64,000 nucleotides of DNA from positions 3,241,501-3,305,500 of the forward strand of contig NC_079365.1 in assembly GCF_021018895.1 (NCBI RefSeq). Direction: 5' to 3'. The DNA comes from Seriola aureovittata (lineage: Eukaryota > Chordata > Actinopteri > Carangiformes > Carangidae). A program made the translations under genes and the position numbers. Shown here piece by piece: positions 23,685-36,700 of this stretch. Under the pieces are notes generated by a model. The model was not told the DNA's origin. It worked only from the letters and a program-made list of their open reading frames with translations, and ran no database searches. Positions within the stretch are counted from its first letter, which is position 1. Each line of letters begins with the position of its first letter.

Positions 23685-26600
23685 ATCAAGCCCCAAGACA
23701 GCTGAAAAATTATAGTTCCACTGGAGAGTGATTGTTAGGAGGTTTAATCCTGATTGACAGGTGTATTTCAACAGAACAATTATAGACTTGTGTTACTTGT
23801 TGACCTGGTGGTGGTAATCATGCTCTCTTAGTATGTAGTGGTTCCAATGCCCCACTTCATACAGTGTCAAGGTAGATTATGAATTAAGGACTTTGAGGTA
23901 ACTTGAACTGCAATTAGTGGTGTCTGCTGGCTGTTAAGCAGCACTAATAATCATTATGTGAATTGATAAAGCACTTTGAGGGACAGTGCTTGAACAGCAG
24001 TTGCATAAGTCACACAGTTTGCATTATTGTGGTTCAAAGGGGTTAATCCAAAAAAATCATAAAAACATTTCAAAACAAAGAAGATACAGAAGATTTTCAG
24101 AACTTTACATTTGTAGAATTAAGACTTCCACCCTCAGTGACAGTTCAGTTATGTAAGTGCAATCATCTGCTGGGACTCATTAAGACTGATGATTACTCTG
24201 CTCTGTGTGGCTGTATATCAGACAAGGTATATGACATCAGGAGCACCCAGAGGTGAACATTATGATTACTCCTTGATATTTCTCCATTTTAAGTTGATAG
24301 TGTTTCCTTTTACACTGGTAAACAAATTGTTGGTCATTTAAAGAAAAGCTTGTATTGGGCTCATTTACCAAACTGTTTCTTAGACAGATGCAAGAACTTC
24401 CTGGAGTCTAGTCACCATGAAGTTACCAGGCAACTAGTCTCCAAGAAGTCAAGAAATAATCCATCATATGATCCTTAGTAAACCCACAACCTGTCATTTT
24501 TACACTTCTCTTTATACCTTGCCCCAAAATATATAGCCTGAACTTCACCAACTTATACTTTAGTCATGGAAATGCTGTTAAACTCAGAAAACATATTACT
24601 TGCTGCTAAACCTGAATAACATTTAAATAGAGATCATAAGACCCTGTGCCAGTTGTGGACTGCCGAAAAAATCATTTCATACAACTGGAGAAAACAACAT
24701 ATTGACTGGGGGTGTTAACGCAGGTCCTGCAGCTCATTTTGCCATGGAGCCGTCCTAACAGGTTGATCTGGCCATGGAGAGACAGCGAGATAAGGAGCAC
24801 TGAATCTAATCTGATGATAAAAATTTTAGCCTACTCTCTCTCAGCTTTGGCTCAGGAGGTAGAGCGGGTCATCCCCTAGTTTGAAGGTCATGGTTTACTG
24901 GTGGTTTTCAAAGTTTACTGGGCAAGATACAAAGCCCCAAACTGCCCCTGATGTAACACTGGGGCTAAGGGCCTTCTCTAACACCTGATGCGAAGTGCAA
25001 TGCAAGTGCCTGTGCTAGTTTCAGACCAACGCAGTTGTCATTTTCCCATCCAGTGCCCACGTTGTTTGAATAGCAAGTACACTTGCACTTATCTGTCCAC
25101 CCATGGGCGTGTTGGTCTCTAAATGAGGAGTGGTCAGGAGCATTGTTGGTGCATTGCAGTGGAAAGTGGTTGCGTGATTGACCAGCAAAAACCTGGTATT
25201 AAGTCAGTGTTGCAGTATTTTGACTGTTATTTTAAGGCGCATTATAAAGAGAGTAATATGTGCCAACATACACAGGCGCACAGAGATCATACACTCTGCC
25301 TGGTAAACACAAGCAGTGAGCTGAAAATGCTCTTAGATGTTGGGATAAGTCAGGTAGAACATTACAATACAGCCTCAGAAGGTTGGAGCTTCTTTGTGAC
25401 ATGTTGTGTACATAACATTGTCATGTGTCATGGATGTCTTTTACACGAGGCTCCGCAGAGAAGCTGCTGTGGGGTCACTGGTCAGCACTGGGGTCACTGG
25501 TCAGGACTGCACTCACTCACTGGTCAGGCACAATATGTGATCAAATGACCACAAATGCAAGTGCAAGTTGCAAGTGTGCCTGGCTTTTAAAGGGAATGGG
25601 AGATGGCACTGTGATTGCTTTGGATGTTATGCCCAGAATAATTAAAAGATTATGAACCATGCGTCTGGAGCACTGACTGTTTTTTCCACCTTTAAAATAG
25701 CAAAAGTGACATGGACATGCCCTAAATGCACTTGCATCACCCACTTCAAACCATGAGCTTTGGATCATTAAAATACAGCCCAATGTGTGTACTTGTGGTA
25801 GAAAAGTGCTGTATGTGTAGAAGAAAGCACTGTATGAATGCATGTGTAAATGGGTGGATGTGGCTTGTAGTGTCAAGCCCTTCAAGAGGTTGATAAGATG
25901 ATATAAATTCAGTCTATTAGTCGTGTATAATGTGTTTCCATTAGCCAGCAGAGAGCAGTTCTGACAGTTTCTTACCAATACAGTTGCCATGAGAGTCCTG
26001 TGTGAAGCCGCTGATGCACTTATGTTTGGGATTACACAGGAAAGAGCCCACTGTGTTCTCACACACAAAGCCCACTCCACAGTTATGGGTTCGCAGCACA
26101 CATTCATCAACATCTAAAGAAAAAACAGATAAACATAAATGCAATGACTCATCTCGTGGAACCAAAATAATCTATACTCTATTCAGCTGTAAAAAGGTTT
26201 ACATCTGCTGTGGACTCTCTGAGCTTCAGCTCCAGCTCCTAACAGGACAGTAGATGGCACTGTGGCTCAAGCACAAGAGTAAACATATGTAGCATCCCAG
26301 AAATTCAAACTTTCACTCAGTATTTAACTCCAGGAAAAATTCCCCTCCCATAAAAATATCACTTGTTCCAACTCTGCAATTAACAGAAGTGGAACCAAAC
26401 TTCTTCAATGACAGCTATTGAATCTCATGAGCGATGGATGGAGTTTAAATGGAGGATTTTTGCTTTTGTACCGCAAGCCCATTTCTCCGAGTTCACATTA
26501 TGTTTGGTCCTCGGAGATTTGTACCGAGGTACACAGGCGGAAGGTCTTAATTTGGGTTCTTCTCTACCAATCATCATCAGAGGGATGGATATCCCACATC

Positions 26601-29600
26601 AGAGAGCAGAGATCTCGCCTTTCTTTCATGCAGCTAATTATTTTTTTCCCCTTTTGGATGGTCGACTAAATATTACCTTCATTATCCAGCTACATTGATT
26701 ATCCCCTCCCTGGTGCCAAGTGCTGATGACACAAGTCAGAGACAGAGCATACTCGACTGCCGTGCAATGCAGCCTCTCTGGGTGATTATCTTGTCAGATA
26801 CTGAACCTGGGCATCTGCTGAGGCACAAACATGACCCTAACCCACTGGGCCCAAAGAAACATTAGCATAAATCTTAATGAAGCTTTGCTAACTGAGCTGA
26901 GTGTAAGTCATAACTGCCGACAACTGACAGTACAGCAGCAATATCAGAATGAAAATGGTTGGAAATAATCTGTATAATGGTCCATTTTCTTTCATTTCTG
27001 CACATTGCTTCAGGGTTTGTGAAGATTTTTCTGTTAATAATGTTGATTGTGTTGCTCTAAACATGGACTAAAGGTGGAAATGAGCTGTTCAAATATATCC
27101 CGTCTCTGTTAAAGAGCCTCTATGAAAACAGCTGTCTCTTATCAATAATGCCAAGAGCCATTCATGATGTACAACACTGCAGTCTTGTATTCAGGGATGA
27201 TTTGTGAGTCATAAAGGCCCCTTTAGAGACAAATTATTTGGGGTTTACAGCGATACAATTAGAAAAAGCAACACAGGGGATGCGATGACAAACTTTAGGA
27301 CCAGAATAGCCTGCCTGTGTGTGCATCTATTACACAGTGCCTCAGTTTGAGCCAGAGGTATCAGACTTGTGTGCTGTTGGTTGCTAGATCCTCCATAAAG
27401 TGCTGGTAAACTGAGTATAAAACTCCAAAACAAGAACTGAATTTAACAGTTTTCTTTTATTAACCGTAACTATCATTTCCTAACCTTAATCAACTGTTAA
27501 ATTCACCATAAATGCATAATCCTGAAGATTTTCATGTAATCAGGACTCACTTTTGACACTGCCTGAGCACTTTTTTAGCATTAGCCATCCAATATATTTA
27601 CATTGTTATTTCCTGGCTATATGGTAGTTTGTTAGGGGCACTTTGTTAGCACCATGCCATTACTGGATTCAAGTGTCTTTCCAACACACAAGGGATTCTC
27701 TAATTCAGCATTACTGTTTGTGTGTGGTTTTGCTACAAATTACAATTACTGTACTGTACCTTTAAAAAAAGACAGTATTTCACCTCACTACTTTAGTTGC
27801 TCTGGGTAAATTGTCTTCATGAAATACATCAGGAACAATGAGCTCACCTTCGCAAACACTGTTCCTCCGCTGGTAGCCTGCAGGACAAGTGACCTGCAGC
27901 TCGCATACAAATGAACCCACTGTGTTCACACAGCGCTCACTGGCTCCACAGCTGTGGGTGTTGGTCACGCATTCATCCACATCTGCAGAAGAAGAAAAAT
28001 GGTGACTGTGTGTGAAATGACAGGGTGGGGAAGGAGACGGACAGAGGGTGCATGATTATGAGGTGCACATGAGGTAGTTTGTTGATGGGTCCTCACCCTC
28101 ATAAAAATGGGGCATCAGTAATAATACTTTAGAAACTACGTGACTAAGAAAGTTCCACTAGTACTACATTTATTAGTACGGGGTGTACCAGGAAATGCTT
28201 TTGCATTTGCCTGCATGAAATTTTCCTGCTTGGTTTAAAATTCAGCTGAAAACAGTCAGACATCATGTTTTCTGTTAGTAAAAGGGACAAAGCAAGTTCC
28301 TTGGAGATCATCCTGAAAGCTCTTGCACCTTTAAACCCTTGGAGTGGGCAGGCCTGAGGGGCACAAAGACAATGTGTAGTGGTAACCAAGTGTTTACAAG
28401 ACAGTGTTTTGTCTGCAGCGGTACTGAAGATTAAAGCTGCACTGATCAATATGTTTATATTTGCAATGGATCAAATGACTGTTGTGTCAAATCAGATACT
28501 TCAGTGAGTAAACTGTGTACACAGTGTGCTGACACAGGGCGTGAATTACAGGAAGCCCAAACAAAGACATTAACAGCAAATACGCTACAAATACAGAAGT
28601 GATGCAACAACAAAAACACACAAACCCCCAAAACAAGTGCAACAGAAAAAGGACACAACGGAAGTGCTCCAGGCCCCTAGGGGGAGGGCTAAGTGGAACA
28701 CCTTGACCCCACTTAGCGCTCGAGCTTTGACCCAAGAGGTCAGGACCAGAGACAGTTGAGAAAGGAGACGGTTAATGTGTTTGTTTTGGCTTCCTGCAGC
28801 ACATTTTTTCATTTGCAGCATGTTCCCTTTGTTGTATTAATTTTGTATTTTTGTATGTGTTTTTGAATCTGCATCGTTTAGGAATTTGCAGCTTGTTCCT
28901 CCTATCGGAAGTGTTTTGGGCCACTGCAGCGCGTTTGCCCTCGCCGGCCACCGTACAAATCACACCCTGCTGTTGTGCACTCACTGGAAATGATAACAGT
29001 AACAATTTCCAAGATTGTTGCCCACCAAAATATCTGCAGACTGCTTTGCTCACTTGACTTGAAAATTAACACTTTACATTTCCTGCATTTCCCCTGTGTT
29101 ATGTGACGTGGAAATTAGGCCACCATCAGTGCCAATGATGCGCCCTTCTTCTTCAGTCGCTTTTTCCACAAGTTTGGAATACGTTGGTGGTCCCTCCCCC
29201 CTTGTTTTACACTGAACTTTTGTGCCCGTTTTGATCTGGGTACTCACAGTGCACTGCATGTTGCCATACTTGCCAGTGTTAATGTGTGCTCAAAATAGCA
29301 AGTGTGAGTACATGAGTTGAGACGTGTAATATGAGAAAGGTCACTTGTAGTGATGAGCCCACAGAAAATTATTCCCTGATTCTGCTGTTGTGGTTTTTTT
29401 AGGGCTTGCAACTTGCTTCAGTCTCAGTGCTCTCATGCGTCTCTTTCCCAGTTTCCAGTCAAAGTTAGCAGCTAGCTGGTGAACACAGCAGAGCATTTAG
29501 GAGCTAAAAGGCAAGATATTTTCCTAAGGAGATGGTAAAGTCCAAAACCACATCAAAAGGAAGAGTGAATATTGGACTTATAGTCATCATGTGGCCAAAC

Positions 29601-32600
29601 ACAAAAGGCCACAAATCAAATGAATGCCAATGTTGTCGAGTGTCTGCTGGATGTAAGGACAGTGATATTATGTCAATAGTGTGTTCACAGGTTGTTCTGC
29701 TGCCACCAAGAAGCTGACAAATGAATCAATACTGATGAGCAGGACATTTAGCATCTACACTGACCGATAGTGACGTTTTCAGGTGGATGTTTAAGATGTT
29801 CAATACTCTACAGCTGATTAACTCATTAGCAGCTAATTTAGCCTGGAAACTGATGACGGTGATTACGGTTTGGTAGCTCGTTCAATAAGCCGAGGTGAAA
29901 CTAGACATGTGACTCTCCATGGTTGTACATTCAAGGGACGCATAAGCTAGAGCTAATATGGGTTGGGGTTCAAAGTTTCAGCTTCTGTTTGTGTTGCATT
30001 GTGTTGGGCTGCTGTAAATATATTTACAGAAACATGATACATGAAACATGAAACGATGTGAGTGGCCTCACGCAAAGAATGGATTCATTTTCTTCCTCGG
30101 AAGAGCACGAGATATGACAAACAATTTAATTCTAGCTCCACTAAATGAAGATTTGTTGTTAGTCCCACTGATGCTGCACGTATTACCCTGACAGAATGTG
30201 TCCTCCTATTTGTTAGGATTGTGTATCAACTTTGACCAGTGACTGCTTTGTAAATCCCAAGTCAAATTTTGAATATCAGGTCTTGGCAAGAGCTAAGTGA
30301 TGTTTTGCTTGGTCTGCTTGTGCAGTTGCAGACCTTTACATTTTTATCAGTCAAACAGAACTGTAGCCGATAAACACTTGCTGTTGATTTATGACAGTGG
30401 ATGGCTCGTGCTGAGACAGAGGATCCTCACTCTGTTGTGGCTTATCTTTATCGAACCGCTGCATTCCCTTATCATGCAGTGCATTGCCGATTAGCTGGAT
30501 GCACTGATAGAGCCGGACTGGGATTATTGTCTTCCTGCACATTGGTGTGCAAGAGTGTGGCAGATATCCAGGTTTGAAGATCACCTCAAAATATGGCGCA
30601 TTCCACAGGGAACCAGACGAAAAGGTCTTATACAAATCTGCATGAAGGAGCCATGGCTTAAAAACTAAAAGCTGGAACAAGAGGGGAACATATTCTCCTG
30701 TGTTCCTCGTGTATCCGTTGGATGTCCCTTGCTGAAATTCTTTCCTCAACTTTCAAAGCTTTTGCCATAGGGAATTTGAATGAACTGTGTCTTACAACAT
30801 TTTCACATGGGGAGCAGGAGGAGGAAAAACACTGATCTGAGGTTTTCAGTGTGTACCTGGTGTGTGCGTAACACCCTGCAGCTCTTTTCCTACAAGGTTA
30901 TTCACCCCAAAAAACTACACAAGCACCATCCCTCACCGCGCAGAGCATAGCTCACCGTCTTATATAAACCCTCTGTGGAACTGCGGCAAAAATTAACATG
31001 TAACATTCTGTAGCGTCTACGGAAGCTGTACAGGCTGTACAGTGGTGACATACTCTTGTTTTGGGGTCTGCCTTTGCAAATTTCCCCAAGTTGTCCCCTT
31101 GTTCTAGGGAGGATATTTCCATAGGCAAATCACCCCGTCGTCCGTGCCCTGCTCTCCGTCAAGCCTTCGAGTAGATGGGACTGTTTGCATATTGCCAGTG
31201 GTGCAGAAAGTCGCCTTCTCCTTCGACCGCAGGGCTCTGGTGTCCAGCATTATTTCCAGTGCGTCATTCAAAAAGGAAAAAAAAAAAAAAAAAAAAGAAA
31301 AGGAAAAAGTGCCTATTGCCTTAAGGTCCCTACCTTCTGTGACTGGTCCCCAGGGAGAGCCACATTACACAGTTGTGAGGAGTGAAGTGATCCAATACAA
31401 AACAAAGAAACAAAGAGTCTATTTTTGAGGGATGCAAATGCTTAGTTGAACAGAGAAGGGAGAATTAGTTTTAGAAGAAGTCTGTCAGGAGACGGGAGGA
31501 GGTTGTGCACGGGGAGATGCGTGAGAGAGGCAGCACCATTAGGCACCGAAGAAAACACACACCCCGTTGTTCTTACACACTGGACCCAGCAGACAATGAG
31601 ATTCTTTGAAAAGTTCAAGCTGAGGTAGATGAAGTCAGACTTGGCTCATCAGATTAGGTTTGAGACGGGAGGGTTTGGGTTACGAAGATGCAGACTGGTG
31701 GGACTCGAGTGTGAGCTGTGTGCATGATTCCTCAATCATCAGTGACAAGGGGATGAATTTAGAAGAGTATCATTGAGGGGCCCAGAAGATTTTTCTTCAG
31801 GTTATCAGGCTTTTTGATCCCTAAGAAAGATGTAGCTCAATTTCAAACCCAGACACCACGATGGAGCATGAGGTCATGTGCACATGAGGACAGCTGAGGG
31901 ATGGGAGGATGTGCACCTGCACATTTTTGTTCAGACATACAGAATGCACTGAGGTTCAAATTTAAACCAGAAGGTGCAGTGATTAATTGTTATCCTCCCT
32001 CACCAGTCACATTAACCATTTCATACCTTTTAAACAGCTGTAACAACATGGTGCATAATTCTATTCTGCAACACAATAGTCTACTCAGTAACTGCTGGTG
32101 CAGGTAGTGACATGGCTGTAGGCTTTAAAGACCCCCTCCGATGAAAATCAAGTGTTTAACCTTGTTATCCATCCATTTCTTATATGATGCAAGAGCAATG
32201 AGTGAAATAATCATCAACACCATGACTGTGAGTGTTTCCACCTTGAACTGCAGTGAACCAATGACAGTCTCATAACAACAGATTCAGACAATCAGGGTCT
32301 CATACATCACAAACCTAGGGAACCAATCCTGTCAACTTGTGGGGACAGGGGGCGGGGCTAAATAAACCTGAAACTTTGTCAGCAAAGAAAGAGAGAGTTA
32401 GCATTAGCACAACCACTAAGACTGTGTCAGCCACTGCCAGTTACAAGCTAACAGTAAAAATCAGTAAAAGTTGTCTGAGATATGAGCTGTGTTCACGTCC
32501 AGTGTGTCCGTTTGATGTAGACTGAATGTTTGGAGTGTTTTCTGGTTTTGATCCAAACTGTGGAGAGTGTGTAAAGCTCCTGCACAGCTATGGTCAACCC

Positions 32601-33704
32601 TGACAGGTTTTTGCACTTATTTGCCTGGTGTGTGTGATGGTGTGGGTGTAGCACAACTGCTCCTTGACTGACATCTCCTTAACCCTCCCGTTAGGTTCGT
32701 GGCACCTATGAGGGCGAGACAACAACAACAACAACTCTATCTTTTACAACTCTATCATTCTCATTGGAAGCGCTCCAAACCATGACCATTGATTGATCAC
32801 ATCATGATCACTTTGTAGTAATTGACTACAGCAGCACATCACAGTGTTGGGGCAAAAAAAGAAAACTACAACTAGAAGAAAACTCCTCTCAGCTAACCAG
32901 ATTTGCTGAAAATAGACCTAAACTTTTCTCATTGAAACATAAAATAAACCATTTTCAACCAAGTGCCAACATCTTGTCTTGAGCCTTCTCCTCTGCATCA
33001 CATCTAACTGTACTGGTCTTTGCACTGCAAAAAAAACTAAGCACCTAGAGTGATTCAATCACGCACTATTTAAACTCTTGATAGGGAGAGGATTTCAATT
33101 TCTGTGATGTTGCATTTTGACCGCAACAGCTAAAGAGATGACCTTTAGCCTGGATGGGACCACAAGGCTTCTCTCTGTTCAGCTGGGCGGGTCCATGAGT
33201 CTGAGAACGATGTGGTCGATCACTGTTAATATCTTCCACGAGCTTTGCATGGGCAGAATAATATCTCTCTCCAACAATCCCAACAATGTAAATCTCAAGA
33301 TTATGTTAGCAGTGTGACCACAGAGAGGATGATGCAGTGGGCCCTGATTGCTATTCAGTGTTTCATCCACACTTATCATCCATATAATAACTCAGAAAGC
33401 TGATCCCTGTGCACCATTTTGAGGAATGCAAAACAAATCCAACCCTGCCTGCAATGGTTTGTTTAGTCCTCAGAGTGAAAGTCTTAAATGGGTGAAGGTG
33501 GCAAAACACATGAATTAAAGCTGGAAATCACTGCTGTCTGAATTACCAGTTTGCTTGTGTGTGTTTGTCTGGGAAACTTAAGAATATCCATCCACAGCCG
33601 GGTGAGGAGCAGAAACGACATCAGAGTGCTGATTTACTGTCTCACCCACACATTTACTATTCAGGCTGTGCATAAAGCCTGCTTCACACAACACACTCTT
33701 GTTT

Positions 33705-33772
<68 letters not shown>

Positions 33773-36700
33773 CCAGGGAACAACTGTGTGTTAAAATGTT
33801 AACAGTAATTCAAATTCATAGGGGAGAAGCAGCTTTATCTACCCTGAAACCCTGTGAATTCAGATCTCACACAGCCGGACGCTGGATTAATCACATCCAT
33901 ATTTCTGATGAAAGTGCATATTGACAAATTTCAGATTTGACTTCCACAGCGTTTTCAAAGCCTGTGCGATATGTCTACAACAGGCACTCCACAGTTTAAT
34001 TCACAGTCTACTTACATCTCTGTCAAATCCTCAAATACCCCCCTCACACTCACATCTTGTAGTGCTATTTGCTTTGTTTCAGTCCAGTCTAAACCGAATG
34101 TTGCCCACCCACGTGTTCACATGTGGGACCACTTTAGGGGAGAAAGTGCTCACTCTGTTCACTGAATGAAGTGATAGGAGGGGAAACACTAACAGTTATG
34201 TAATGCTTTTGCATCTAGGAGGTATCATCCTGTCTGCTGACTGACAGATTAAATAAACTCAGCCAGGATTGCGCTTACAGTCACCTAGTACACAGTCTAC
34301 AGTATACATGGTGCAGGCAGCAAATTCTGTTTATTGAATTCCAGAGGTGGACCGTATATCACTTGTTTCACAAAGCAAAATTGCTGCCAAGTTTTTACCC
34401 TATTGCAAATTCATGGATCAATTTACTAACTACTGCAGCAAATGTATCACTGTAAGCCCATTCGTGGAAAATGGTCTTTGGCCTGGTAACAATTACATTC
34501 CCTTCTGGGGAGAGGTTTATCTGTGTGATTACTTTTCCTCCACAGTAAAATGTTGACTTTGATTTAACCAGCATGTCCAACACGCCTTTATTTGATGAGT
34601 GATCTTTAATTATAACATTTTTCATTTTTACCAGCGCTGTTGCCTCTTTGGAAGCATTTATATCAGTAAGAGCAGATGAAATACTAGAAACACCTCCGTG
34701 TTACGCAACAAAATCCAACAGCAGCACAAAGTGGACAACTGCACAGGGGCCCCAGACCCCCAGGCCCAAGAAGCTGACTCCAAATCATGTAGGTCTCCAT
34801 AATTTGATTAATTGCAAATTAGCTAAACAGGGTCAAAATCCAGAATAATGAAGCAACTGTTTTAGTTTATATTGAGCTCATTTGTGGTTAAGTTAAGTGT
34901 TTTGACAAACTGTGTCAATGTTTGTAAAATTAACACACAGAAGATCTCCATCATAGAAGAACTGTTAAGGCAACTAACAATTATCTTCTTTATCAATACA
35001 CCTTTAATAATCAATTGATTATTCAATGTATGTGTATCAGAAAATAGTGAATCATGCCCAGTATTATTCATTGAAGCCCAAGTTAACATATTCAATCTTT
35101 TTCTGAACAGTCAAAAACACAAAAATGTTGAGTTCACTGTCAGAAAGGTGATAAACCTGCAAATATTTACTGAATTTTTGCCTAAAAAAGACTTAAACAA
35201 CCAGTTATCAGAATTGTTTCCATTTAATTTGTTCACAGTCAAGTTATTGATTAATCAACTAGTCATTTAGCTCAGCCTCAAAGTGCAGTAGTTGAGTAAA
35301 TGTACAGTTACTTCCCACCACTGCTGAATAGTAAACCGACACCAGTGGCCAGGTAATAATTTCTTTTTCTTCTATAATGAGCAGAAATCATTTTTACAAT
35401 GTGTTTCTTGACACTGTGATTTAGAAGCAGCAGGCAGCACATGCTTATACTCAGCTGTGAATGCTGACCTTCTGTCAGAGGCGCCGCTGTTGTGCCTGGT
35501 TTTGAAGGAAGGAAGCCAAGTACGCAGATGCTATGTGTCGTGTTTTGAAGCTGTTGCTGCTACAGAGTAATTGGCTATGCTTGACTCATGCTCCCGGCAG
35601 CGGTCTCAACCACAAGGAAGTGGAAGCCCAATCAGTCGATGTATTGTTTAGTATCACAAGACCTGCATTTTCCTCCTTCATGAGCGACTGCATCCAATTA
35701 AAAAGTGTCTCAATCTCTGGACAAACTGCTCCATTGCACTTTTGTTCTGTTGTCATGGCTGTATGTGCTTGTTGTTGTTCATTTATGCAGTATTGTTGAT
35801 GGTGTTAGGTTGTTTGTTACCTCGCAGCTTGAGGAAAACAGCTTAAGGGACACACACAAGCTTTGTCAATTGCTCCAATTACTGCCAGTGGTAACAGGAC
35901 GAGAGGAGTGGCAGCCCTTACCTTCACACTTGTGTCCATCTGTCATCAGTGAGAAGCCTGGGAAGCAGGAGCAGCGAGCCCGGCCTGCCACCACCATACA
36001 CTGCTGACTGCAAGGACCATTTTCTACAAGAGACAAAATATGAACAGTGTGACCACAATCATCTCGACATTGCACACAGCTTCGTCTGCAGTCATTCACT
36101 CATAATGTCTGACATTTCTCATTCTCGTGCTGCTTCTCTGCTGTCCCGGTAATTCAGTGCCCTGTTTTGCTCCCCGAAGGCTCCTATGGATCTCGCCTTC
36201 ACTCCCTCACACTGATCATCACTTCCTGCAGAAAGAGCCTCTCATGAGCTATCGCATTCAACACAACTGAATCAATTCTCTCTATTTAACAGCTCAATAG
36301 CCCTGTCACAAAAACGCAAGGACCAGGAACTGTTTCCCCACAATTTCTCACACATCCCTCACAAAAGCTCTGCAGTGGTTAAGTGTCAGGAGGCCGCTCC
36401 AACCATTGATCAGGATATTCTTGTAAATAACAACCAGAGACACTTTGAAGGAGCAGGGCTTTGAATGAACTTGGAGTACAGACTCCAGCAGCTCAAGGGT
36501 TTACAATCCTGACCTCCTCCTGACTTTAACAAGATTCATCTCATGAAGCTACAGCAGCATAAATGCAGCAGATCAACTATAGCTGAACAGTTTATCAGCG
36601 GAAGTGCATGCAGCGAAGCAGCTGTCCCTGCTTTTACTTCTGTTCATAAGGGAGCATTCGCCTGAGGGCAGTCACACAGCGCTCGGACCCGGCCCGCTTC

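Larger units (their letters stand above)
27983..35921 (-). other. fbln2: Large fbln2 intron (7.9 kb)
   Basis: Separates EGF modules 2 and 3. Contains repeat relics at 28430-28960 and 29460-29660, an interrupted A-rich run at 31270-31297 and a (CA)31 microsatellite (33708-33770). No exon-like EGF or other domain is visible on either strand. The THTHTH ORF over the CA repeat is an artefact. Confidence 0.8.

Noticed and set aside
33551..33802. ORF with a long Thr-His run
   Set aside because: Translation of the (CA)31 microsatellite.
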